This document shows, in pieces, positions 46,877-59,053 of a stretch of 64,000 nt of DNA (positions are counted from its first letter, which is position 1; each line of letters begins with the position of its first letter). The position numbers and the translations under genes were made by a program. Where the stretch lies: assembly GCA_026826555.1 (NCBI GenBank), contig JAKSZT010054583.1, positions 2,101,590 to 2,165,589 on the forward strand. Direction: 5' to 3'. The DNA comes from Tolypeutes matacus (Eukaryota > Chordata > Mammalia > Cingulata > Chlamyphoridae). The notes under the pieces were generated by a model, which saw only the letters and a program-made list of their open reading frames with translations, was not told the origin of the DNA and did not search any database.

Positions 46877-47360
46877 CTCTTTCAGTTTGTTAAAGGCTGC
46901 CAAGGCAATATACCAGAAATGGGTTGGCTTTTACAATGGGGACTTATTAACTTATAAACTTACAGGTCTGAGGTTGTGAAAGTGTCTAAATCAAGACATC
47001 ATCAGAAGATGCCTTCTCTTCAAGCTGCAGCTGTGGGCAATCAGGCAAAGGGAGGTGTCTGTTGGTTTCTGCATTCTTCTCCGGGCTCTATTGCTTTTAG
47101 CTTCTGGTTTCCTCTCCTAGCTTCTAGGAGTTTTTCTCTGTGTCTGTGGCCTTTTTCCTCTGTATATCCATCCTGTTTATAAAGGGCTCCAGTAAGAGAA
47201 TTAAGACCCATCCTGGGTTATGCCTTATTGGAGTAATATAATTGAATGTCCCATAAATGAATCTGGTCTAATCAAAGGTTCACAATAGGTTCACACCCAC
47301 AGAAATGGACCAAGTCAAGAACATAATTTTCTTGGAAGCACAAAAGACTCAAACTGTCAT
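46877..47360 (-). mobile_element. MaLR-like LTR inserted in L1
   Basis: 'cagtttgttaaaggctgccaaggcaatataccagaaatgggttggctttta', 'ctaaatcaagacatcatcagaagatgcc', 'gtaagagaattaagacccatcctggg' and 'ttcacacccacagaaatgg' identify it. L1 sequence resumes at 'ctatacctagaagtggaattgcc'. Ends are accurate to a few bases. Confidence 0.85.
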
Positions 47361-47634
47361 CTATACCTAGAAGTGGAATTGCCAGATCATATAGTAATTC
47401 TATACTTAACTTTCTGAAGAACCACAAAATTTTTTCCATGGTGGCTACACCAGTTTACATTTCCATCAACAACTAATGTGTGTTCCTATATCTCTATATC
47501 ATCTCCAACACTTGTTATTTTCCATTCTTTTAAATAGTAGCCATTATAGTGGGTATGAAATGGTACCTCATTATGGTTTTGATTTGTATTTCCCCAATGG
47601 CTAATGATGCTGAGAATCTTTTCATGTACTTATT

Positions 47635-47764
47635 GGCTATTTGCATATCTTCTTTGTAAAAATGTCTCTATTCAAGTCCATGTTTTAGTTGTGTGGTTTG
47701 GCTATTTGCATATCTTCTTTGTAAAAATGTCTCTATTCAAGCCCATGTTTTAGTTGTGTGGTTT
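47635..47764 (-). repeat. 65-bp tandem duplication in L1
   Basis: 47635-47699 and 47700-47764 are identical except for one base (ttcaagtccat against ttcaagcccat). Other L1 copies have one unit here, so this is a local duplication, young relative to the element. Confidence 0.95.
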
Positions 47765-48218
47765 GCCTTTTTGTTGTGAGTTGTAGGACTTCTTTATATG
47801 TTTTGGATACTCAATGCTTATTGGATATGTGGTTTCCAAATATTTTCTCCCATTCTCTAGGTTGTCTTTTTACTTTCATGATGAAATATTTTGTGCATTG
47901 ACATTTTTTATTTTGATGAGGTTCCATTGATCTATTTTTTTCTTTTGTTGCTGGTGCTTTTGGTGTAAAGTCTAAGAAACCACTGCCTAACACAAAGTCC
48001 TGAAGATACTTCCTATGTTTTCCTCTAGGATTTTTATAGTTTTGTTTCTTATGTTTAAGTTCTTGATCCATTTTGTATTAATTTTTGCATATTGTGTGAG
48101 GGAGGGGTCTACCTTCATTCTTTTGCATATGTGTATCCAGTTTTCCCAGAATCCTTTGTTGAAGAGACTATTCTTTCTCCATTGAGTGGACTTGACACAC
48201 TTGTCAAATATCAGTTGA

Positions 48219-48254
48219 TTTTTGATATCAATTGATATTTTGATATCAATTGAT
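48219..48254. repeat. 18-bp direct repeat of a palindromic motif
   Basis: 'ttgatatcaattgata' occurs twice in tandem; its core TATCAATTGATA is a perfect palindrome. Confidence 0.85.
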
Positions 48255-49065
48255 AAATATGAGGGTTTATTTCTGAGCTCTCAATTCAATTCCATTGATC
48301 TGTATTTCTGTCCTTGTGCCAGTTCCATTCTGTTTTGACTGCTATAGCTTTGTAATAAGTTTTAAAATTGGTGTGTGTGAGTCCTCCAACTTTGTTCTTC
48401 TTTTTCAAGATGGTTATGGCTATATTTGGCTCCTTACCATTTATAAATTATAACTGACTTTCCTATTTCTGCAAAGAAGGCTGTTGGACTTTTCATTGGG
48501 ATTATGTTGAATCCATACATCACTTTTGTAGAATTGACATACTAACAACATCTAGTCTTCCAATCCATGAGCATGAAATGTCTTTCCATTTATTTAGGTG
48601 TTTTATATCTTTCAGCAATATTTTGTAGTTTTCTATGTATAAGTATTTTATATCCTTGGTAAAAATTTATTCCTAGATATTTGCTTTCTTTATTTTTGAT
48701 ATTTGCTTCTTTTAATTGCTATTTTAAATGGAATTTTCCCTTGATTTCTTCTTCAGATTGTTCATTACTAATGTATGGAAACATTACTGATTTTTGTACA
48801 TTGATCTTGTACCCTGCCACTTGCTGAATTTCTTTATTAGCTTTAGTAGTTTTGTTGTGGATTTTTTTGGATTTCTTTTTTTGTATATAGGATCATGTCA
48901 TCTGCAAATAGGGAAAGTTTTACTTCTTTCTTCTTATTGTAACAGTTTTTGAACTTAAAGTCTATTTTATCTGATATTAGTATAGTTAGTTACCCCAGCT
49001 TTCTTTTGGTTACTACTTGCATGGTATACTTTTTTCATCTTTTCACTTTTAACCCACTTGTGCCT

Positions 49066-49511
49066 TTGAATTTAAGGTGAATTTCTTTTAAACTTCATAT
49101 AGTTGAGTCATTCTATTTTTCTTTAATCCATTCTGCCAATCTTGGGCAGAGACCATTTTTAACTCCTCCCATTGGAATATTTTCAGTATCTCCAGGACTT
49201 TGAAATTTAGTTGCAAGAAAATGAATACCTAAGAGAGGAAGTGTTCTCTTTATTGCCTGATGAGTTATAAGTGAATTGCCTGACATTTCCCCAAAGATTG
49301 GCAACAGAATGTCCATACAACATATCTTTGTGAGAGATCACACTTAATTATGAGTATATCATAATCCCCAAATCCCAACATTGCTTCAGGAGCTCTACAC
49401 ATTTCAGGGTTATAAATCCTATCTTCAAATATTTGAATAGCTATCATGGAGAAGAGGCTCTTACTGTGTATTGTTTATAAGGGTCGATGAGGCCAGTGGG
49501 TAAAAATTAGT
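49066..49511. other. Unique sequence
   Basis: No gene or repeat recognised. Confidence 0.4.
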
Positions 49512-49640
49512 GGGGAGGGAGAATGGATGTGGTTCAAGAAGTTGAGTACCTACTTCCCACATGGGAGGTCCAGGGTTCAGTTTCTGGTACCTCCTAAAAA
49601 CAAAAAACCAAACAACAAGCAAACAAATGGAAAAAAACCA
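49512..49640 (+). mobile_element. Monomeric DAS SINE, diverged
   Basis: 'gaatggatgtggttcaagaagttgagtacctacttcccacatgggaggtccagggttcagtttctggtacctcc' then an A/C-rich tail. Substitutions in both promoter boxes suggest an older copy. Confidence 0.88.
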
Positions 49641-49652
49641 ACCAAAACTCAG

Positions 49653-49715
49653 GGGTGCTGATGTGGCTCAGTGGTTGAGAGCTGGCATAGCTTCTTTTCA
49701 GTCCAACATGTGTAC
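49653..49715 (+). mobile_element. DAS SINE head fragment
   Basis: 'ggggtgctgatgtggctcagtggttgagagctggcat' matches the A-box half of a tRNA-derived SINE; the B-box half is degraded. Confidence 0.55.
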
Positions 49716-50191
49716 TTGTATTGAAATGGTCTATACACCATTTAATATTTTCTGTCCTGACACCTGCTGGCCAACTCATGATGGATCATAAGCCATGATG
49801 ATGCAACTGCAACTTCTAAGCAGAAAGGTCTTTGATTGGAACTGAAAAACCAAGGTTATGGGAAAATAAAGTGTGATAATGTATGTTACAGGCTTATAGG
49901 GAATGCAACATAATTGCATTATAATATATAATTTACAAGTTCATATATCTATAATTCATAATTTCAAGTTTATAAGTGATTGCAATATAGTTGATTTTAA
50001 AGAAATTTTTAACATAATTTTGATCTTACAAGGGGAAGATGAAATATTACGTAGCCATAATAACACTGCTATAGAAAATACATGATATTGTGGTGAAATA
50101 GTCACAAAATACATGAAGAAAAGCAGGTTATAAAAATAACATGTGGAGAATGATTCTACTTTTGATGGGAAAGAGCAGATATTTATGTTTT
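49716..50191. other. AT-rich unique sequence
   Basis: Nothing recognised. Confidence 0.4.
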
Positions 50192-50208
50192 AAAAAATAG
50201 ACTGTTTA

Positions 50209-50385
50209 GGGAAGCAGCTGTGGCTCAATCAGTAGGGCTCCCATTTACCATGTGGGAGGCCCCGGGTTCAGTTCCCGGGGCCTCCTGGTGAAGGCAAGCC
50301 CGCCTGCACGGCATGGTTGGCTGGCCCAGCGAGCGCAAGCAGCAAGGGGAGGATAAATGAATAAATAAATAAAATCTTAAAAAAA
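50209..50385 (+). mobile_element. DAS SINE
   Basis: 'ggaagcagctgtggctcaatcagtagggctcccatttaccatgtgggaggccccgggttcagttcccggggcctcc' followed by a non-tRNA part ('gcaagcccgcctgcacggc...gcaagcagcaagggg'), an (AAAT)n run and an A-tail. aatagactgttta is duplicated (50196-50208 and 50391-50403). Confidence 0.95.
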
Positions 50386-50427
50386 AAAAAAATAGACTGT
50401 TTAAAAGTGCTTTTTAATTTTGTAAGG

Positions 50428-50450
50428 AAAAAAAAAAAAAAAAAAAAAAA
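50428..50450 (+). repeat. A23 homopolymer
   Basis: Uninterrupted A-run just downstream of the SINE; no retrocopy body recognised beside it. Confidence 0.9.
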
Positions 50451-50580
50451 CTGGAAAGATATATCCCCAAAAGTTAATAGTGGCTATTGCAGGATAGTAG
50501 AATAATGAATGACTTTTGCTTCCTTTTTAAATGTATTTCCAAATTTCCAAAGTTTCTAAAATAAATCCATATTACTTTAG

Positions 50581-51077
50581 TGGTTATCAGTTTTCTATTG
50601 CTGCCATAACAAATTATACAAACTTAGTGGCTTAGAAGAATGCAAATTTATACTTATGGCTCTGTATGTTTGAAGTCCACTTGGGCTTCATTGGGTTAAA
50701 ATCCAGGTGTTGGGAGGGCTGTGCTCCTTTCTGGAGGCTGTAGGGGAAACTCCAATTCCTTGCCTTTTCTACCTTCCAGAGACTACCCATATTCCTTGGC
50801 TTGTGGTCCCCTCCCTCCATCTTCAAAGCCATCAACATTGCATTTCTCTGACTATTCTTCCATAGTCCCATCTCCTTCTGACTCACTTCAGCTGGAAAGA
50901 GTTCTCTGCTTTTAAGGATTCTTGTGAATAGATTGGGCTTATCTGAGTAATCCAGGATAATCTCCCCAATTCAAGGTCCTTAACCTTAATCACATCTGCA
51001 AGGTCCTTTTTTCCATGTAAGATAACATAGTTCTATGTTCCAGATATTAAGACATGAATATCATCCATCCTACCACA
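50581..51077 (-). mobile_element. MLT1-type (ERVL-MaLR) LTR
   Basis: 'cagttttctattgctgccataacaaattatacaaacttagtggctta', 'aaatccaggtgttgggagggctgtgctcctttctggaggctgtagggga', 'ccctccatcttcaaagcc', 'gtaatccaggataatctcccc' and the end 'ctaccaca' follow the antisense MLT1 consensus throughout. Confidence 0.88.
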
Positions 51078-52176
51078 TGTGGTCAGAAAAACAAAGCATT
51101 TGATAAAAATGTTTTGAAACCCAGCTGAGCTCAGAAAATACTCTTTGATAGAAACAATGAAGGGAGGACTTGCTCCCAGGATAGCTATCAAATAGAAAAG
51201 ACTTTGCTCTTCTTTGTACTACCTTTGATAAGGTGTCTAGTTCTGGTCCTTCCCAAAGCCAGTTGTGCAAAAACAGTTTGGTATCTGCTTTGGGCATTGG
51301 CAGATTATTCTGTCTTTCCTTATTCACTTGCTTTAGGTTCAGTTTTTTTTGTTTTTGTTTTTGTTTTTAATAATCATTTGGCTTTTATAGGAGACTTTGC
51401 TTCTCTCCAATATGCTCTGGGAATGCTGGATGCCTGATTTATTTTTGGGCAATGTGGCTGCACATTAACTTAAGCACCCTTACCCTGTCAAACTGTAGTC
51501 TGCTCTCCTGCATGCACGTATCCTTTGGCATCTGGGACCAGCATTCTCTGTATTGTGGGGCTGGGAGGGTGGTATTCAACTTCTTCTGGCAGGAAGAGTG
51601 ACTCTGCTTGGAGTCAGGACCGAAAATAGAGTTCCTGTTGGGCAGAAATACAGATGCCATGAATTTCCTGTGCACCTCATCTAACAGCCCCTGGCAGCTG
51701 TAGGTGAAGGACATTATTACCTAAACATTTTTTGCCCATTTTGGTAAGGACGACATCTGTACATGAAAATATATGTGATAAAATATTGGAAAGGCAGAAC
51801 TTCCACTATTGTGTAACTAAACTCAACCTTGCCAGTCATTTATCAGTCATAATAGCTGGTCTTACTATTTCATATGGAAATATCATATATGAAGATACAT
51901 GGATTTTCATAATTTTGTTCCTGGTCTGGGTGAACAGCAATCTGTAGATGAAGCAAAGAGCTGTGATACTCTATTTTATTCCTGGTAAGAGCAATGAAGC
52001 TGAGAAAGATCTTACTAAAGACGAATGCAATTTCATAAAGTCCAACGATGTTTAATTTAGGTCATATTATTTCTCTTCACAGAAACCAAGGCACTCAACT
52101 CTGTGACATGTTACTTTTCACATTTACGGTCATAGAAAATTTCAACTCCTGTAACAGGGCAGGAAATATAAAATTT
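51078..52176. other. Unique sequence
   Basis: No gene recognised. A (TTTTTG)n run lies at 51338-51369. Confidence 0.4.
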
Positions 52177-52219
52177 ACCTTTTGTTTTGTTTTGTTTTGT
52201 TTTGTTTAAAAAAAAAAAA
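52177..52219 (+). repeat. (TTTTG)n followed by A-run
   Basis: Six TTTTG units then A13. Confidence 0.9.
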
Positions 52220-53551
52220 GCTGAAGAAATGCAAGGGACAAAATGTTGAGCATACAAATGAAAGTACAAAATGACTGCAGCACAAACTAACCTCAAAAGA
52301 CGCTGATTAGCGTTTTCCTGGGATTATTCTTGCTCTCTACCTACAGACTGGACTGTGAGCCACTCCTTTCTATGACCCATAGTTGTGAATTGACAACTGT
52401 CATTTTTTTCTTAGCAGATAAAGAAACACTTCCTTTCTTGGCTTTCAGTTACTGAGTCTGTATAGTGAGCACCGGAGAGCCAAGTCGACATGGACATGCT
52501 GACTGATGAAAGATTTGACTGTAATGGCACAAAATCAAACTCCAGTTTTGGGTTCTGGTCTAATGGCAAAATTTAACATCGAGGCACTGATTAAAGTCAA
52601 ACCTCCCTGTTTCAAGAGGTTTATTCATTTTTCTTTTAAACAGCCTATTAGTAACTGAATGAATTTACAGTTCTGAATAATCGCGTATATGGACTATAGT
52701 AAACAACCTTAGCAGCTGTTCTAAATGAGTTCTTTATATTCAGGCTCTAGAAACTTATAATTACATTTGAAGCAGGACATGTGATACCAAAAGATATAAA
52801 ACTATTTAGCCCCAACTGCCACTTGAATTCCGTAAAGGCAGCCCACCAAGATCCTTGGAACACATGAGAAAATCATTGCAATTAATCATTTCTTAAAGTT
52901 GGTCTGAAGACAACTTTCCCTTTAAAACAAATCAATTTACTTTTTTTTTTCATTAGTCCTGGGCTTTTAAAATAAATTGTGATGTGGTTGCACTTTCAGA
53001 AGCAATTGATCTTTTCTGTCTTCCATTTTCTGTTTTGTATTGTCATTTTAGGAAATTATAGGCACAAATACTGTCATAGCATTTCGGTTTGAAAAGTTGA
53101 GGCCTGAGAAGAAACTTAAAACAAAACAAAAAAGGATACTCTGATTCTCAACAATCCTGAAATCAAATGCGAAGCTGCTTCAAGGATTTCTCCCCATCTC
53201 GAATTGTTGAAATATGTTTATGCCCAAGGAAAATGTTGGAATATGAATAATCTTTGGATAAATGGGCCATGTTTTAAATGTATTTATGTTAGCAAAAATA
53301 TTGCAAATTTGAAACAACTCCATTCTTGGATAGATTGAACAAAATCTAACAGTAATTTTAGTAATTTTACCAAGCTGCAAAAACTAAATTTTCTTATTCT
53401 GTTCATCATTCGTTCACTACTTTAAAAAAATATTTATTAAACCTTCACTCTGTTCTAGAGCTAATGGCAGTGAGCATCAGGAGTCTGAAATTTCTTATTA
53501 ATATTTAGGAATATAGATTCGATTTAGCCTAATATTCTCATAATCAGTCTT
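52220..53551. other. AT-rich unique sequence
   Basis: No gene or repeat recognised. Confidence 0.4.
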
Positions 53552-54007
53552 TGTGGTGGATTGAATTATGTGCCCCAATTTAGACCTGTTCTTGGTCTTG
53601 ATCTGCATTCCTGTGGGTGTGAGCCCATTGTAAATAAGACCTCTTGAAGATGCTATTTTAAGTTGTGACCCAACTAAATGAGGTTGGGTCTTAATCCAGA
53701 TTCCTGGAGGCTTTATAAAGAGAAAGAAAATAAAAGCCAGAATCAGAGAAAGCCACAGGGAGGAGATGGAAGCACAAAGTTAGTAGGAACCTGGAAGAGA
53801 AAAGAGAGAACATCACCATGTGATGGGAAACCCAAGGTACTCCAAGGACCACTGGCCAGCAGAAGCTACCAGCCCTGGTAGGAAGCCAGCCTTCTAGCCA
53901 GTACCTTGATGTGGACTTCTGCCTCTGAAACTGTGAGCCAATAAATTCTCATTTTTAAGCTAACCTATTTTGTGGTATTTGTCATAGCAGCCTGGAAATT
54001 TAAGACA
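53552..54007 (+). mobile_element. MaLR-like solo LTR, 456 bp, sense
   Basis: Begins TGTGGTGGATTGAATTATGTG and ends AATTTAAGACA. It contains 'ttaatccagattcctggaggctttataaagag', 'tgtgagccaataaattctc' (AATAAA) and 'ttttgtggtatttgtcatagcagcc'. Flanks gtctt/atctt (53547-53551 and 54008-54012) are a 4-of-5 target duplication. Confidence 0.85.
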
Positions 54008-54284
54008 ATCTTCTAATTCTATAGATTAGACTTAGGTCCAACCTAATTTCTTTCTAGACTTAGGTTTCTTGGGTCATGGTAATTATATTCAAAGTGAGCC
54101 CTCCTCTTGTAAGCCTGGGGCACTGATTGGTATGAATTGGAGCTGGAGAAACATACAGGGGAGAAAAAGAGCCATGTGGAAGCAATATGTGGGTGGTGTT
54201 GCCATGCTGCTCAAATAGGACATGGCCACACAACTGGACCATTCCCTGTTCTCCAAGCATGCATTTCATGTGCTTGCTTCTGAT
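54008..54284. other. Unique spacer
   Basis: Nothing recognised. Confidence 0.35.
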
Positions 54285-54735
54285 GTTTGCACATGACTTT
54301 TCTTTTATCTCCTTTTCCAATTTCAGCCTGTTGAACTTTTCTTCATTCTTTAAGACCCAGCTCAAACCAGCTTTCTTCAAAACTTCTTTCATCTATCTTT
54401 CCCCTTGTCTTCCAGAAGTAATCTTTTTTTTTTTTTAATTCACATTTATTTGTATTCTCTTTTTTTTTTTTTTTTTCCGGGAGTTCCCAGGGATCGAACC
54501 CAGGTCCCTCCATATGGGAGACGGATGCCCAACCAGTTGAGCCACATCCAACCCCCTGTATTCTCTTTTGATATCTATCTAGAAGTGTGTATGATAGTTA
54601 TTTTCACCTTTGTCTTCCTACTAGATGGTGAATTCTTTTAAAATAATTTTGTTTCATATTTATCTTAGTAGCTTATGAAGATTTTGTTTGCTATCTTGCA
54701 CACAGAAGATCCTAATGAATATTTTGTTGAAAGCC
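54285..54735 (+). repeat. L2 3' end, interrupted by a DAS SINE
   Basis: 'cattctttaagacccagctcaaaccagctttcttcaaaacttctttc' on the left and 'ctactagatggtgaattcttttaaaa...atcctaatgaatattttgttgaaa' on the right are consecutive parts of one L2 copy. Confidence 0.75.
54464..54556 (-). mobile_element. Monomeric DAS SINE
   Basis: Poly-T, 'ccgggagttcccagggatcgaacccaggtccctccatatggg...gagccacatccaacccc'. The 13-bp duplication tgtattctctttt brackets it (54451-54463 and 54557-54569). Confidence 0.95.
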
Positions 54736-55757
54736 TTTGGATGGAATTGGAGGCAATATTGGTGGCATACCTTTGGCATATGTGTTTTATTTTGCCTTTA
54801 TATTCTTGTCCATTCCCATGATTAGTAAAAAAACTGGATGTCTATATCAAAATTTTGTTTGCAGTTAAAGAGTCCTTGAATTAGAATGCAACAACCAAGG
54901 GTAGAATTTGGCTCTTAAATTTGTGGCACTAATTTTTCTAGTGACAGTTTGGGAAGTCACCAACACAGACATAACGTCATTGCAAACCAGGAGGCCAAGC
55001 ACAGCTGTGGGAAAGAAAGCCCATGTTCATAAGGAAATATCTAAAATAATAGAATGGAGGGACTTAGAAAATTACCACTGTGAATGCCTTTTTTGTGGTC
55101 TCATTTTCCCCAAGGTTGCTCTGGTATGAAAGTCCTTCTTTAAGGAGATAACATAAAAGAAAATAAGTGGTGGCAAAAAAAAAAAAAAAAAAAAAAGGTT
55201 GTTATGGCCTTGCATGTTCTTTGGCTGTTTCAATGTAATGTTTATCTAATAAATAGCATTTCAGTGTTGAACAGTAGAGCTGTGTCTGCACTCCTGTGCC
55301 AAAAGGCTGGACCTCCAGGTCTTGCCATGCTCCTACTGCTGAAAAAAGTTCTGTTTTAATGAAAAGAGATACTATGTGACTGGGGGCCAGTACCAGCCAT
55401 GTCTGCTTAACATTTTCATGCTTCTGGGTAGTATATAAGTCTTCAAACAGAATGACAAGTTCTTCTGTTTTTGTGTGTGCATGTATACTTGAAAAGAAAT
55501 ATAATACCAGTAAAGCTTATAGTACTTCAATAATAAAAAAGCATGGATATTTTTCTCAGACGTAATTCTGTCTAGTGTAAGTACTTCCTGTACTTAACCT
55601 GTTTAAGAGAGAAAGGAGTCCATGATGTGTATTAGAGCATCTGTAGAATAACTGAGTGAATGTTTTGAGGACAATGTAAAAAAAAAAAAAAAGGAAGGAA
55701 AGAGAACACTAATGTGTGGTTGTGAAGTTTAAAAAAAGTATACTAATTCCTATGTCC
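54736..55757. other. No gene; A-runs at 55173-55195 and about 55678-55692
   Basis: The A23 run at 55173 looks like a retroposon tail, but the sequence upstream (54900-55170) matches nothing I recognise. Confidence 0.35.
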
Positions 55758-55763
55758 ACTCAC

Positions 55764-55808
55764 CCAAATGTGTTGAATGTTTAGCCCTTAAACATTCAAC
55801 ACATTTGG
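55764..55808. repeat. Perfect 20-bp stem hairpin
   Basis: Left arm 55764-55783 (ccaaatgtgttgaatgttta) and right arm 55789-55808 are exact reverse complements around a 5-base loop, gccct. The outer flanks actcac (55758-55763) and gtgagt (55812-55817) extend the pairing past a 3-base bulge. Confidence 0.95.
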
Positions 55809-55817
55809 ATAGTGAGT

Positions 55818-56184
55818 ATTGGAGATGTTTTTGAGACTGAATTCCAGAAATGTAGTCTTTGAACCTTCCTATTCTCCAGTGGAACGAAATGATTCTTGAG
55901 AAGAGTAAGATGTATTTTCAGCATGGTGGAGCAAGGAGAGGACCGTGAGAGGGGAGGTCAAGTGGAGACTGAGGTTAAAGAGAAATAAAATGTAGTACAT
56001 TAAACATTGCCTCGACTATAGAAATATATTATATAGCCATGGTTATTTAATGTAATGTAACCCCAAAAGGAGAATCTCTATGTGGTTCTAAGGCAGTGTT
56101 TCCATTATGACAAAATATGTGGATTTAGTTATGGATCAAGGAGCTTCAGACAGGAAAATGGGAAAAAGAACCATGGAAGGAGAT
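55818..56184. other. Unique sequence
   Basis: Nothing recognised. Confidence 0.4.
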
Positions 56185-56455
56185 TTCGTAAATCTCTTTG
56201 AGATTCATCCAAATTGTTGTGTGTATCAATGATTTGTTCCTTTTTATGGCCTTGTAGTATACATTCATTGAAGAACATTTTGATTGTTTCTTGTTTTTGG
56301 TGATTATGATTTGGTGTGAAAATAAGTGTTTATTTCTCTAGGGTAAATACCTAGGCGTAGGATGGCTGAGTCATATGGTAAATGTATTAAATATAAAATA
56401 AAAATCATTGTAAGAAATTTGCCAAACTATTTTCCAGAATGGCATTGCTCTAGAA
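56185..56455 (-). repeat. Ancient L1 ORF2-end fragment
   Basis: 'atttctctagggtaaatacctaggcgtaggatggctgagtcatatggtaaatg' and 'gaaatttgccaaactattttccagaatgg' are antisense L1 ORF2-tail phrases. Confidence 0.85.
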
Positions 56456-56847
56456 TAAGTGATGTTCTAGAAATGGATTTTTAGTGTCTCTGAGCTCAAT
56501 CCATCCCAAAAGCAAAGCAAATGAATAATCTTTCCTGGAAGATGCAGCCATTGAGAATTAGTCTTATTTAATGTGCATTCCTATTCACTGTTGAGAGCAT
56601 TTACCCTGGGCAAGACAAACAGTTTGTATCTTTCTATACAGAAGTAGATTGTCTTTGCATTGAACCAAAGATGTATGTTGCTTAGCTGTAGCTTAGGTTG
56701 GGGCACTGTCTGGAACTGCAGAATCAAACAAAGCCTGGAGTGAACTATTCGGGAACAATGGGAGACCGTCATGTTTTCTGCCTAAAACCCAAGGAAAGAA
56801 ACAAGCCTGAAGAAAACTTAGTTTGATACTTATGTATATTTGACACA
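56456..56847. other. Unique sequence
   Basis: Nothing recognised. Confidence 0.4.
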
Positions 56848-57287
56848 TGTAAAAAAGAATCTGAGTCCTCATTAAAAATTGATAATATAATGGGTTTATT
56901 GAAAGAGAAACTGCTCAAGCAAGATCTCAAACCAAAGTAAGAGTCTCAGATGCTTAGTAAGTTACATTGGCTTATAATTAGAGGACTTTCAAAGGGGAAG
57001 TTACAGTAGTTGACTGACATTTAAGTTCTGCATTAAAAAAGAGGGTTTTACAAAGTGGGGAATGACCATAATATACATGTTCACTTCTCATTGATGATCT
57101 CTATTGGACTGAAATCAGTTTACTTCCAATTGTTGCTTAAACTGCAACTTTTGTAGGGTATGTTCCATTTTTTCAGAAAGCCCCCCACTTTTACTTTCAA
57201 TTCTTTAGAAAGTTCCTGTCAGTTCTTGGATAAGGGGGCTTCTCCTTGCATTGCCAATGTAGGCAGCCAATTTAGTTTACTTAATAA
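56848..57287 (-). repeat. 3' LTR of the provirus remnant
   Basis: Collinear with 59072-59519: 'gtttattgaaagagaaactgctcaagca', 'ttcaaaggggaagttac', 'gactgacatttaagttc', 'ttacaaagtgggg-aatgacc' and 'ttgcttaaactgcaacttttg' recur in order. The polypurine tract aaaaggggagg (minus; cctccccttt on plus at 57288-57297) lies immediately next to it. Confidence 0.85.
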
Positions 57288-58642
57288 CCTCCCCTTTTGC
57301 TCATTTTTCCAATCATTTCATTGAATTTACCAAAACACTCTGGTTATCACCATTGATTTCTCTCTTTGTTGTTGGTTGCAATGGTCTCAATATCAGGTGG
57401 TCGCAGCAGAATCAATTTTTGCTTTATCCCTTTTAACTTTTGCTCTGTTTTTTTCTTTGATTGTAGTGGGGTGTGTTAGGTGACTGTACAATTACATTTA
57501 AGACTCTTGGAGTGGAGTTATTTAAGTCATTTGAGTGCATTATGTTCATGCCTTCTTTTCAAGTCAGGGAACCTATTATTAATTTTGTTTAATTTTAGTC
57601 TCGGTCCTCCAGAGACAGTCCCATTTCCAATGCATTTTCTTTTTAACTGGCTATTTTGAGAGCAATCATTTGTATTGTGGGTGACAGGAATTTGAAAAAA
57701 ATTCTTGAATCGCAATTGGTATAAGAAATAAAAATGTCTATTCCAATAATTTTATTAAAAGCATGAATATCAGCATGTTATTCGGTCCCAAATTCCACTG
57801 AACCAGGAACCAATGTTTGGAAATAAATCTGTCCATTGAATGTTTGTGTTCAACTAACATGATAGAATACTCTAATTGATCTTTAAAAAATTTTAAATTG
57901 TTTACAACAGTGGCAGACTTATTAACATAAAAGCAATATTGTTCATATATCAGGGCAAAAGTGCACCCCCCCCCCGCCCACTGGGCAGTCAGAATATCCA
58001 GGGTGCATCTATTTTATAAAACCATGGAAACTAGGCTGTTTGCTTCATCTTGGAGGGTCTGAAGAGTTTTTAGGGTAGTCTTAAAGCTCTGTTCTATAAC
58101 CTTATATATATATTTATTTATTTATTTAATTTCTCACTCCAGAGCATGCATCCCCAAGGAAGGTATGATGGTGCAAATGAAAGAATGAAACCCTGTGTTA
58201 TGGTATGTTAAGGAGTTGGGGTATAATTCTTTTTTTTGATGAGCTGAGACTCAATGTGCAAAGAAGCCTAAATTATAGGCTCTGGGGGATCAGGTGGGAA
58301 GGTAGGTGGCTGAAAGAGGTTTGTGGGACAATAAGGGGGAACAGTAGGAATAGTATCAAAATTGTTTAGCTTTTCTTCTGTGCACTTTAAGGAAACTTTT
58401 AAAGAAAGCATTTTACAGTCATTTAGACTCTTAGAGGCTTCTAAATACTAATTTAAAAATGTTCCTCACTCCTTTTGTGGAGTCACGGAAACTCTCTTTT
58501 CCAGTGTATCTCTCAAGTGCACTATTTAAGTTAGGTCAAATATTCCCCAAAGTGGCTATTGCAAATTTAAGTCACCCTGGTGAGATTTACCATGTATTCA
58601 AAAACAAATATGAGCTAAGCCCATAGTGAGAAAACACTATGT

Positions 58643-58679
58643 CTTTGGCAAAGACATATAACAGGTGTCTTTGCCAAAG
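58643..58679. repeat. 13-bp inverted repeat in the provirus interior
   Basis: ctttggcaaagac (58643-58655) and gtctttgccaaag (58667-58679) are exact reverse complements around an 11-base loop. The left arm is itself part of a palindrome, tgtctttggcaaagaca. Confidence 0.9.
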
Positions 58680-59053
58680 GAGAAGCGAGAGCTTTAAATC
58701 TAAATTGAGAAGGGTCCAAGTTCAATCAAAGGTTCTGAAATGAAATTATGTAGGAGTTCTGTAAACAGAAAAGTGGATGTCTTAATATATACCAGAACCC
58801 CAGTACCCTCCCCATACAGATAGAGCAAGGTACTCACTAATGAAAGTTTTGGACCAGACAACCCAAACTAAGCCAATACCAAGTCTAACAATAAACCTGA
58901 AGAGCTCAACACAAAGAAAGCAGAACTCAGATCTAGGAGAAACTTATTCCTCATCCTCCATGGACAGCAAGAGAGTAGTGGATGCAAAAGGTTCCATGGG
59001 TACTGACACTTGTTTGCTCATCAGCCATGGGGATAGCCAGGGGTCTTCTCCAG

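Larger units (their letters stand above)
46115..49065 (-). mobile_element. 5'-truncated L1 LINE, split by an LTR
   Basis: Antisense L1 running from mid-ORF2 (49065) to the 3' end near 46115. Typical wording includes 'tgatcttgtaccctgccacttgctgaatttc' (48800), 'ttgatccattttgtattaattttt' (48063), 'ttggatatgtggtttccaaatattttctcccattc' (47820) and 'ttgcacttgggttgctttc'-like text near 46770. The minus frame at 48071-47811 ([22 protein letters not shown]) is the ORF2 tail. The 3' UTR 'tcccccatcctctaccttgagttattagcaccttg' follows. A MaLR-like LTR interrupts it at 46877-47360. Stops and frameshifts throughout. Confidence 0.92.
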
